A stretch of 33,080 nt of DNA from the NCBI GenBank assembly GCA_030647435.1, contig JAUSJX010000111.1:1-33080 (forward strand), written 5' to 3'. The translations under genes and the position numbers were made by a program. Within the stretch, counting starts at the first letter, position 1. Each line of letters starts with the position of its first letter. The stretch comes from Candidatus Rokuibacteriota bacterium (GTDB lineage: Bacteria > Methylomirabilota > Methylomirabilia > Rokubacteriales > CSP1-6). The notes beneath the pieces were generated by a model, which did no database searches, was not told the DNA's origin, and saw nothing but the letters and a program-made list of their open reading frames with translations. Of this stretch, positions 15,953 through 22,334 are shown piece after piece.

Positions 15953-16727
15953 GAACCAGCCCCGGAAGGTCCGGCTCCAGGTCGACGATGTCGCCTACGT
16001 GTATGAGGGGCGCACGCGTACCCACGCGCTCGACGGGCTCACGCTGGTCGTGCACGACAATGAGTTCCTCGCCGTCGTCGGACCCGTGGGCTGCGGCAAG
16101 ACCACGTTCCTCCGCATCGTGGCCGGGTTTCTCACACCGACGCGAGGGATCGTGCTCTGCGATGGAAGCCCCGTGCGCGCGCCGGGGGCCGAGCGCGGGT
16201 TCGTCTTTCAGGAGGACGCGATCTTCCCGTGGATGACGGTGCAGGACAACCTGGAGTTCGGGCTGCGGGCCAAGGGCGCGCCGCCCACGGAGCGCGCGGC
16301 AGTCGCCGCGGAGCTCATCCGGCTCATCGGTCTCCAGGGATACGAGCGGGCCTATCCGGGCGAGCTGTCGGCGGGCATGTCCAAGATGGTCGAGGTGGCG
16401 CGCGTCCTCGCCACGGACCCGTCCATCCTGCTCATGGACGAGCCCTTCGGCTCTCTCGATGCCCAGACCCGCGGGCAGATGCAGGACGAGCTCCACCGGC
16501 TGTGGGAGAAGCGCCTCAAGACCGTCGTGCTGGTCACCCACGACGTGGAGGAGGCCATCTGCCTGGCCGACCGCGTGCTCGTGTTCTCGCCGCGGCCGGG
16601 CCGCGTCAAGGCGGAAGTGGCCGTGCCGCTCCCGCGGCCGCGGCCGCTCGAGCTGCGGCTGTCGCCGGAGTTCTCCGCGATCAAGCGGCGGATCTGGGCC
16701 GAGCTGGGGCTCGCTGAGGTCTCCTAG
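15945..16727 (+). CDS. ABC transporter ATPase (NitT/TauT type) with unusual signature motif
   Basis: 260-residue nucleotide-binding subunit. Walker A is GPVGCGKTT, the Q-loop region is FVFQEDAIFPWMTV, Walker B is ILLMDEPFGSLD, and the switch His lies in LVTHDVEEA. The ABC signature reads LSAGMSKMVEVAR instead of the usual LSGGMxQR: the second Gly of LSGG is Ala and the conserved Arg/Gln positions are changed. GAGGAG precedes ATG 15945. It overlaps the upstream permease and is followed 14 bases later by the CuA-protein gene. It energises the permease pair; the substrate class of the clade is usually small anions or pyrimidine precursors, but the downstream genes suggest a redox or metal connection. 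Confidence 0.9.
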   Translation: MPRNQPRKVRLQVDDVAYVYEGRTRTHALDGLTLVVHDNEFLAVVGPVGCGKTTFLRIVAGFLTPTRGIVLCDGSPVRAPGAERGFVFQEDAIFPWMTVQDNLEFGLRAKGAPPTERAAVAAELIRLIGLQGYERAYPGELSAGMSKMVEVARVLATDPSILLMDEPFGSLDAQTRGQMQDELHRLWEKRLKTVVLVTHDVEEAICLADRVLVFSPRPGRVKAEVAVPLPRPRPLELRLSPEFSAIKRRIWAELGLAEVS

Positions 16728-16741
16728 ACGTGGAGCGGAGG

Positions 16742-17251
16742 ATGGCGCGCTCGCTCGGGCTCACGGTGGCGGCGGTGGCGGCGCTGGGGGCGGCGGTGGT
16801 CTGGGCGGCCTATGGGCTCGCGGGCGTAATCCCGGCGGGCGACGACGTCACTCGCGACGGAGTGCGCCAGGTGACGATATACGGGCACACCTGGGGATTC
16901 AGCCCGAATGTCATCCGCGTCGCACCCGGCGAGACGGTGCAGTTCATCGTGCGGAGCGAAGACCTGCAGCACGGCTTCGCCATCAATGAGCTGGGCCTCA
17001 ATCTCCAGCTCGCCCCAGGCCGGGACATGCGTTCCCCGGCGGTGAAGGTTGACCTGCCCGAGGGCATCTACCCCATCCACTGCAGTGTCTTCTGCGGCAT
17101 CGGCCATCCGTCCATGAAGGCGCGGCTGGTGGTCGGGGCCCCGCCGCCGGCGCCGCCTTCGCGGCTGCCGTGGATCGCCTCAGTGCTGAGCGCCGCCGCG
17201 GCGGTTGGATTCGGAGCCTGGGCCCGCACGGGGCGGAGCGCGCGGGCATGA
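16742..17251 (+). CDS. membrane-anchored CuA cupredoxin (COX2/NosZ-like)
   Basis: 169-residue protein: N-terminal membrane anchor at about residues 5-27, a periplasmic cupredoxin domain at about 40-135, and a second hydrophobic segment near the C-terminus (about 147-163). It carries a full binuclear CuA ligand set with the spacing of cytochrome oxidase subunit II: His77 in LQHGFAI, then Cys114-x3-Cys118-x3-His122-x2-Met125 (CSVFCGIGHPSM). CuA sites accept and pass single electrons. No heme-copper oxidase subunit I or nosZ is in the window, so it is not part of a standard oxidase operon. ATG 16742 has GGAG six bases upstream; GTG 16730 is an alternative. The stop overlaps the next start (ATGA). 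Confidence 0.85.
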   Translation: MARSLGLTVAAVAALGAAVVWAAYGLAGVIPAGDDVTRDGVRQVTIYGHTWGFSPNVIRVAPGETVQFIVRSEDLQHGFAINELGLNLQLAPGRDMRSPAVKVDLPEGIYPIHCSVFCGIGHPSMKARLVVGAPPPAPPSRLPWIASVLSAAAAVGFGAWARTGRSARA

Positions 17252-18693
17252 GCGGGCCGGCCGGCGTAGGACCGCGGGCACCCAGGGGCGATCTCCTTCG
17301 GTTGGCGCCGATCCGGCGCCTCGTGGGGCTGCGGGCCTTTCAGTTTCTTGTCATCCTTCCGACGGCGGCGGTCGGGGGGGTGATCCTGCTCTCGACGGCC
17401 GTCGGCATCGAGCACCCCAGCTTCAACTTCGGCACCGTGTTCACCTGGGTGGTCTGGTGGGGCGCCTTGCTTCTGTCCTTCGTCGCGCTTGGCCGCGCCT
17501 GGTGCCTGGTCTGCCCGCTCGGCGCCCTGGGCGAGTGGGTGCAGCGGCTGAGCTTCTGGCGGCGGGTGCCCTATACGGCCGGCTACCACTTCCGCTGGCC
17601 GAAGCCGCTCAGGAACATGGGGCTCGCCACCACGCTGTTCATCGTCTTCGTCTGGCTCGACAACGGCTACGGCATGTCGAACAGCCCGCGGATGACGGCA
17701 GGCCTCATCGTGGTCATCGCACTGGGCGCCGCGTGGATTAATCTTTTCTTCGAGCGGCGGGCCTTCTGCCGCTACGTCTGCCCGCTGACCGCGTTCATCG
17801 GCCTCTGCTCGCTCTTCTCCGTAGTGGAGCTGCGGCGCCGGGAGGCGGGTACGTGCCGGAGCCAGTGCGCGACCAAGGACTGCTTCAGGGGAAATGACCG
17901 GCAGTACGGCTGTCCCATGGGCGAGTTCCCCGGCGGGGCCATGGACACCAACCTCCACTGCATCCTCTGCACCGAATGCATCAAGGGCTGCCCACACGAC
18001 AATATCGCGCTCCGCTTCAGGCCGCCGGGGCGCGACCTCTGGGCCATGCGGCGCCCGCAGGCCGACGGGGCCGTCGCGGCCGCGGTGATCGTTGGGCTGA
18101 CCACCGTCCTGCCGCTCGTGCTGCTCCTCCTGCTCCCGGGCCTGCGGCGGGCGCTGGCCGGCCTCTTGCCGGCGGGCGCGCCGCCCAATGACTTCCCGCG
18201 CCTGGCGGCGGTGGGCCTGCTCTTTGCCCTCGGCATAGGCCTGGGCCTGGGACTCGTCTGGGGCTTCAGCGCGCTGGCCCGGCTCTCCGTGCGTCAAGCG
18301 GTGCCGACTGCGGGGGCGCTCTTCGCAAGCTTCGCCTACGCCCTCATCCCCATGGCGCTGTTCAAGATGATGGCGGATCTCCTTGACCACGCGCTCCGGA
18401 CCTGGGGCCCGCTCGTGGATGCGACCCGGGCGCTGGCGCTGGACTTCCCGCTGAACCGCGTCGTGCCCGGCCGGGTGACCGTGATGCATCTGCTGGGGCC
18501 GGAGAGCGTGTATGCGCTGCAAAGCGCGCTCGTCCTGGGCGGCCTCGTGTGGAGCCTCTACGCGCTGTGGCGCATCTCGGAGCGCCTCTTCGGCGACCGC
18601 AGGGCCGCCCTTGCGGCCTGGGTGCCGATGGCGGGGCTGAGCCTGGTCCTGACGCTGATGAGCCTGTGGACGCTCGGGATCGGGCTCCTCTGA
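17248..18693 (+). CDS. NapH/NosR-like membrane polyferredoxin
   Basis: 481-residue integral membrane iron-sulfur protein. TM segments surround two paired-Cys motifs: Cys86/Cys89 (WCLVCPLG) and Cys174/Cys178 (FCRYVCPL), as in NapH, NosR and CcoG-type proteins. A cytoplasmic loop then carries Cys203-x3-Cys207-x4-Cys212-x9-Cys222-Pro and a classic 4Fe-4S set Cys238-x2-Cys241-x2-Cys244-x3-Cys248-Pro. Four or more hydrophobic helices follow (residues about 275-480), which is longer than NapH. Relatives move electrons across the membrane between quinol and periplasmic copper or molybdenum enzymes. ATG 17248 overlaps the CuA gene's stop, so the two are made together; this protein is the likely electron partner of that CuA domain. 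Confidence 0.85.
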   Translation: MSGPAGVGPRAPRGDLLRLAPIRRLVGLRAFQFLVILPTAAVGGVILLSTAVGIEHPSFNFGTVFTWVVWWGALLLSFVALGRAWCLVCPLGALGEWVQRLSFWRRVPYTAGYHFRWPKPLRNMGLATTLFIVFVWLDNGYGMSNSPRMTAGLIVVIALGAAWINLFFERRAFCRYVCPLTAFIGLCSLFSVVELRRREAGTCRSQCATKDCFRGNDRQYGCPMGEFPGGAMDTNLHCILCTECIKGCPHDNIALRFRPPGRDLWAMRRPQADGAVAAAVIVGLTTVLPLVLLLLLPGLRRALAGLLPAGAPPNDFPRLAAVGLLFALGIGLGLGLVWGFSALARLSVRQAVPTAGALFASFAYALIPMALFKMMADLLDHALRTWGPLVDATRALALDFPLNRVVPGRVTVMHLLGPESVYALQSALVLGGLVWSLYALWRISERLFGDRRAALAAWVPMAGLSLVLTLMSLWTLGIGLL

Positions 18694-19340
18694 CCGGCCG
18701 TCGGCTTCCGTTGGCCACCGCGGCGGCGCTCCTCGCGCTCACAGCGCTCAGCGTCGCGGCCGGCCTCGCATTCCTCGGCCGGCTTCCGCTCGGGTTCCCG
18801 CAGCGCGCGGGGACCGGCGCGGTCTTCTACGTGGTGCCCTACCAGTACGGCTTCGCCTTCTACGACCGCGACCTCAACGAGATCGAGACGGTCGAGGTCA
18901 AGGCGGGCGAGGCCGTCACGCTGCACATCGTGCCGGCGCACGCGCTGCCGGAGGCCGTCTTCCGCCAGTATGTCGAGCGCTCCATGAAGCGGGCGATCGG
19001 CGGCCTGCCGGCGGCCGATCCCGCGATCCGCCGCAAGCTGTACGAGGATCTGGCCCTGGGCAACGTGGAGCATATCGTGGGCATCGCCGCCCACCCCGTG
19101 TATATGGCCACCGACGTGGCCTCGGTGCTGCGCGGGCGGCCCTTCAGGGAGAACGGCCCTGCCACGCTCCGCGAGGCCGTGAGCCAGGGCGACCCTTCGA
19201 TCAAGTCCGTTACCTTCACCGCCAAGAAGGTCGGCGCCTTCGACGTGATCTGCGTGGACTCGGGCATGGATGGCGCCGGCACCTGCGGCTGGGGCCACAA
19301 TGCGATGTTCGCCAAAGGGGCCTTCGTCGTCCGACCGTGA
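18666..19340 (+). CDS. CuA-like cupredoxin with expanded Cys-Cys loop
   Basis: About 224 residues: an N-terminal anchor (RRLPLATAAALLALTALSVAAG) and a periplasmic cupredoxin-like domain. A probable CuA ligand set is present: His136 in NVEHIVGI, Cys196, Cys207, His211 and Met214 (CGWGHNAM). The second half matches COX2 spacing exactly (Cys-x3-His-x2-Met), but the two cysteines are ten residues apart instead of three. An insert of about 45 residues precedes His136. The start is uncertain: GTG 18666 overlaps the previous gene by 28 bases, CTG 18690 overlaps it by four, and TTG 18711 is also possible; no ATG lies near. Last gene of the six-gene set. Confidence 0.7.
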   Translation: MDARDRAPLTGRRLPLATAAALLALTALSVAAGLAFLGRLPLGFPQRAGTGAVFYVVPYQYGFAFYDRDLNEIETVEVKAGEAVTLHIVPAHALPEAVFRQYVERSMKRAIGGLPAADPAIRRKLYEDLALGNVEHIVGIAAHPVYMATDVASVLRGRPFRENGPATLREAVSQGDPSIKSVTFTAKKVGAFDVICVDSGMDGAGTCGWGHNAMFAKGAFVVRP

Positions 19341-19348
19341 TGGGGCCT

Positions 19349-19374
19349 GATGTCGGATTGCAAGACCTGACCCC
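19349..19374. repeat. inverted-repeat element, lone right arm (copy B)
   Basis: 26 bases identical to the right arm of the element at 6278-6373 (GATGTCGGATTGCAAGACC then TGACCCC). No left arm or inner hairpin is present; only GGGGCC just before it resembles an element edge. It sits nine bases after the stop of the CuA-like gene and directly before the truncated PEP-mutase-family gene. Confidence 0.65.
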
Positions 19375-19405
19375 GTTCTGTATGCTCCCGGGACGGAGGA
19401 ACTTC

Positions 19406-19744
19406 ATGGCGACGAGTCAGAGTGAGAAGGCCGCGCGCTTCCGGGCGCTGCACGAGGCTCCGGGCGCATTCGCGATTCCCAATCCGTGGGATGCGGGCTC
19501 GGCGCACGTCCTGGCCGGGCTCGGCTTCGAGGCGCTGGCCACCTCGAGCGGCGCCTCCGCCGGCATCCTCGGCCGGCGCGACGGCAAGGTGACGCGCGAG
19601 GAGGCGCTGGCGCACGCCCGGGCCATCGTGGCGGCCACCGATCTGCCCGTCTCCGCCGATCTCGAGAAGGGCTTCAAGAGCACATTCGGCTATCTCGACA
19701 GCTCCCTGACGACGCCCGAGTTGAACGCGTTCATGCAGGGCTGA
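19406..19744 (+). pseudogene. PEP mutase / isocitrate lyase family gene with in-frame internal deletion
   Basis: 112 residues against about 270-290 in the family. The N-terminal part is normal: FRALHEAPGAFAIPNPWDAG, then TSSGASAGILGRRDGKVTREE and DLPVSADLEKGF, the usual start of the barrel. Immediately after that the protein jumps to STFGYLDSSLTTPELNAFMQG, which resembles the extreme C-terminus of family members. About 160-170 residues of barrel, with most of the metal and substrate ligands, are missing without a frame change. The start is well supported by GGAGGA five bases before ATG. Full-length relatives cleave or isomerise small 2-hydroxy/oxo acids; this product is very unlikely to be active. 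Confidence 0.7.
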
Positions 19745-19764
19745 TCGCGGGAGGAAAAGCACCC

Positions 19765-20841
19765 ATGAAAATCACGGCCATCGACACGTTCACGCTGCGC
19801 GTCCCGACCGTCACGCCTATCGCGCTGGACCTGCCCGAGCATCGCCTGGTCGTGACCCGCATCCGCAGCGATTCCGGCCCCGAGGGGCTGGGCTATTCGC
19901 TCGTGTTCGGCGGCAGCGGCTCGGAAGCCGTGGAAGCCTACGCCCGCCGCCTCGCGACGCTGCTGATCGGCGAGGACCCGCTGCTGGTCGGCCGGCTCTG
20001 GGACAAGATGTACCGCGCGGACCGCGGCATCCGCCGCGTGGGCATCGCCGGCTATGCGCTCTCCGCGCTCGACATCGCGCTCTGGGATTTCGCCGCCAAG
20101 ACGGCCGGCCTTCCGCTCGCCAAGCTGTGGGGCGCGACGACGGACCGCGTGGCCGCGTACGGCAGCGGCGGCTGGGGCTCGTATTCGATCGAAGATCTCA
20201 TCGGCGAAGGCACGCGGTACGCGGCCGCGGGCTGTCGCTACTACAAGATGAAGGTCCACCACCCGGACCCGCGCGTGAACCGCCGGCGCGTGGAGGCGGT
20301 GCGCAAGGCGCTCGGCGACGGCGTGCGGATGATGGTCGACGTCAACCAGAAGCTCGACGTGCAGAGCGCGATCCGCCAGGCCCAGCTGCTCGAGGACCTC
20401 GATCTCGTCTGGTACGAGGAGCCGGCCCTGGCCGACGACCCCGCGGCCTGCGCGGAGGTGGCGAGGGCCATCCGGATCCCGGTCGCCACCGGTGAAAACA
20501 ACTACACGCGCTTCGAGTTCCGCGAGTTAATAGAGCGGCGGGCCGCCCGCTACCTGATGCCGGACGTCTGCCGCGCCAACGGCTTCACCGAGACGATGCG
20601 CATCGGCCAGCTGGCCGCCGCCCACCAGGTCACCGTATCGCCCCACGTCGTGCACGAGCTGTCCCTGCACGTCGCGGCCGCCCTGCCCAACGCGTTCCTC
20701 GTGGAGTGGATCGACTGGGTCCCGGCCGACCTTTTCGAAGGCATGCCGAAGTGCGAGGACGGCGCGTTCCGGATCTCCGACCGGCCGGGCCACGGGATCA
20801 CCCTGACCGCCGACGCGGAGAAGAAGTACCGGATGGCCTGA
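19765..20841 (+). CDS. mandelate racemase-type enolase-superfamily enzyme
   Basis: 358-residue protein with the capping domain followed by the TIM barrel of the enolase superfamily. Every active-site residue of the mandelate racemase subgroup is in place: Lys161-x-Lys163 (KMK), Asp192, Glu218, Glu244, the Asp267/His294 dyad, and Glu314. These sit at a constant offset of three from the Pseudomonas putida mandelate racemase numbers I recall (K166, D195, E221, E247, D270, H297, E317). It should abstract the alpha-proton of a carboxylate, acting as a racemase or acid-sugar dehydratase. Start ATG 19765 follows GGGAGGAAAA. It lies between the deleted PEP-mutase-family gene and tctCBA, so its substrate may be imported by that transporter. 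Confidence 0.9.
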   Translation: MKITAIDTFTLRVPTVTPIALDLPEHRLVVTRIRSDSGPEGLGYSLVFGGSGSEAVEAYARRLATLLIGEDPLLVGRLWDKMYRADRGIRRVGIAGYALSALDIALWDFAAKTAGLPLAKLWGATTDRVAAYGSGGWGSYSIEDLIGEGTRYAAAGCRYYKMKVHHPDPRVNRRRVEAVRKALGDGVRMMVDVNQKLDVQSAIRQAQLLEDLDLVWYEEPALADDPAACAEVARAIRIPVATGENNYTRFEFRELIERRAARYLMPDVCRANGFTETMRIGQLAAAHQVTVSPHVVHELSLHVAAALPNAFLVEWIDWVPADLFEGMPKCEDGAFRISDRPGHGITLTADAEKKYRMA

Positions 20842-20847
20842 TCGGTC

Positions 20848-20877
20848 TTGATTTCACCCGGGCCGGGTTGCTAGCAT
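20848..20877 (+). promoter_or_regulatory. candidate promoter of the tctCBA operon with palindromic spacer
   Basis: TTGATT (20848-20853), an 18-base spacer and TAGCAT (20872-20877), about 38 bases before the tctC ATG. The spacer contains the perfect palindrome ACCCGG-g-CCGGGT (20856-20868), a plausible repressor site. Both boxes match consensus at four of six positions, so the call is tentative. Confidence 0.35.
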
Positions 20878-20914
20878 GGGGCGCCATCGACCCATTCCCC
20901 TTGGAGGATCACCA

Positions 20915-21865
20915 ATGAAGAAGGCCTTCGTGCTGCTGCTCGCGCTCGTCCTGGCCGGGTCGGCCGCTTCCCTCGTCCTGGCCGCCTACCCCGACCGGCC
21001 CGTGAAGCTGATCGTGCCGTGGGCCGCCGGCGGGGACACCGACAACATCTTCCGCCCATTCGGCCAGGCGCTTCAGAAGCACCTCGGAGCGACCGTGGTC
21101 ATTGCGAACGTGACGGGCGCCTCGGGCACGGTGGGGGCCCGGGAGGCCAAGAACTCGCCGCCCGACGGCTACACGCTGTACGCGATTCACGACTACATCC
21201 ACTCGACCTACTATACCGGCGTCTCCGACGTGAACTATACCGACTTCGAGCCGATCTGCCTCATCACGGCCACGCCGTCGGTGCTCACGGCCAGCCCAAA
21301 GACCAAGTGGTCCTCCTGGCAGGAGCTCCTGAGCGATGCCAGGACGCGCCCCGGCACGATCACGGTCGGGGCCACGCTCGGCTCTACCAGCCACTTCTTC
21401 CCCGCGCTCATCGAGAAGGACGCGAAGATCAAGTTCAAGTACGTGTCATATGAAGGGCTGGCGCCCCGGATGAACGCGATCCTCGGCGGACACATCGACC
21501 TGACCGACGGCAACCTGACGCAGCGGGGCAAGGTGGAGGCCGGCCAGCTCAAGTTCCTTGCGATCGCCACCGAGAAGCGCGACCCGGAGATCCCCACCGT
21601 CCCCACGCTGAAGGAGCTGGGGGTAAACGTGGTCTACTCGGTGTCCCGCGGGATCACGGTGCCGAAGGGGACGCCGGCCGACGTGCTGGCGAAGCTGGAG
21701 GGGGCCTGCGCCCAGGCGGCAAAGGACCCCGCCTTCGCGGACTCGATGAAGAAGCAGGGCACCGATGTCCGCTACCTGGACAGGAAGGCGTACGGCGAGT
21801 TCCTGAAGCAGAACGATGCCGTCAACAAGGAGCTCGCCAGGGACCTGGGGTTGCTGAAGCGCTAG
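20915..21865 (+). CDS. tctC: tripartite tricarboxylate transporter substrate-binding protein (Bug/TctC family)
   Basis: 316-residue periplasmic binding protein. Signal peptide MKKAFVLLLALVLAGSAASLVLAA is followed by the family hallmark YPDRPVKLIVPWAAGGDTDNIFR and NVTGASGTVGAREAKNSPPDGYTL. Later blocks DIDLTDGN-like (GHIDLTDGNLTQRGKVEAGQLKFLAIATE) and GITVPKGTPADVLAKLE are also typical. It would deliver an organic acid to TctA/TctB. Start ATG 20915 has TTGGAGGA upstream. First gene of a complete tctCBA operon, 73 bases after the mandelate-racemase-type gene. Confidence 0.92.
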   Translation: MKKAFVLLLALVLAGSAASLVLAAYPDRPVKLIVPWAAGGDTDNIFRPFGQALQKHLGATVVIANVTGASGTVGAREAKNSPPDGYTLYAIHDYIHSTYYTGVSDVNYTDFEPICLITATPSVLTASPKTKWSSWQELLSDARTRPGTITVGATLGSTSHFFPALIEKDAKIKFKYVSYEGLAPRMNAILGGHIDLTDGNLTQRGKVEAGQLKFLAIATEKRDPEIPTVPTLKELGVNVVYSVSRGITVPKGTPADVLAKLEGACAQAAKDPAFADSMKKQGTDVRYLDRKAYGEFLKQNDAVNKELARDLGLLKR

Positions 21866-21872
21866 GGCCGGA

Positions 21873-22331
21873 GTGCTCAGTCGCGACGGCGTCGCCGGGC
21901 TGGTCTGCCTCGGAGGGAGTCTCTGGTTCCTCGCCCTGACCCGCGGGCTTCCGCATCCGGCCCTCGTCCCCATCGGCCCCGCCTTCTACCCGCGCATCCT
22001 CCTCACGATCACGGCGCTCCTGAGCGCCGCGCTGGTCGTGTCCTATCTCGTGCGTCGCCGCAAGGCGGCGCGGCCTGCGCCGGTGCGGTACGGCTTTGTG
22101 ATCCTGACGTTCGCGATCTTCGGGGCGTACGTGGCGGTTCTGCCTTCCCTCGGCTATCGCGTTGCGACCTTCCTGTTCGTGGGCGGGCTCCAGGCCGCGC
22201 TCGAGCGGCCGCGCGGTCGCCGCTGGGGACTCGTTGTCGCCGTCGCCCTCGTGACAACCCTTGCCACCTACTACGTGTTCGAGGGCTACCTGTCCGTGCT
22301 GCTGCCGCGCGGCCGGCTGAGCGGGTTCTGA
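21873..22331 (+). CDS. tctB: tripartite tricarboxylate transporter small membrane subunit
   Basis: 152-residue protein with four hydrophobic segments (about residues 7-24, 40-60, 72-92 and 113-135), matching the TctB family layout, including the GPAFYPRILLTITALLSAALV block typical of its second helix. It starts with GTG seven bases after tctC, with GGGCCGGA as a weak ribosome-binding site. The stop lies three bases before tctA. TctB sequences vary widely, so identity rests on length, membrane layout and position between tctC and tctA. Confidence 0.88.
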   Translation: MLSRDGVAGLVCLGGSLWFLALTRGLPHPALVPIGPAFYPRILLTITALLSAALVVSYLVRRRKAARPAPVRYGFVILTFAIFGAYVAVLPSLGYRVATFLFVGGLQAALERPRGRRWGLVVAVALVTTLATYYVFEGYLSVLLPRGRLSGF

Positions 22332-22334
22332 GGG

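Noticed and set aside
16742-17251. Cytochrome c oxidase subunit II proper
   Set aside because: The ligand set fits, but there is one N-terminal anchor instead of the usual hairpin, an extra C-terminal helix, and no oxidase subunit I or heme biosynthesis gene near.
17068-18522. 484-residue minus-strand frame opposite the polyferredoxin
   Set aside because: Charged low-complexity text; the plus strand has matching cysteine motifs and membrane segments.
17248-18693. Full NosR assignment
   Set aside because: The paired-Cys motifs fit, but the periplasmic FMN-binding domain of NosR is missing and no nosZ is present.
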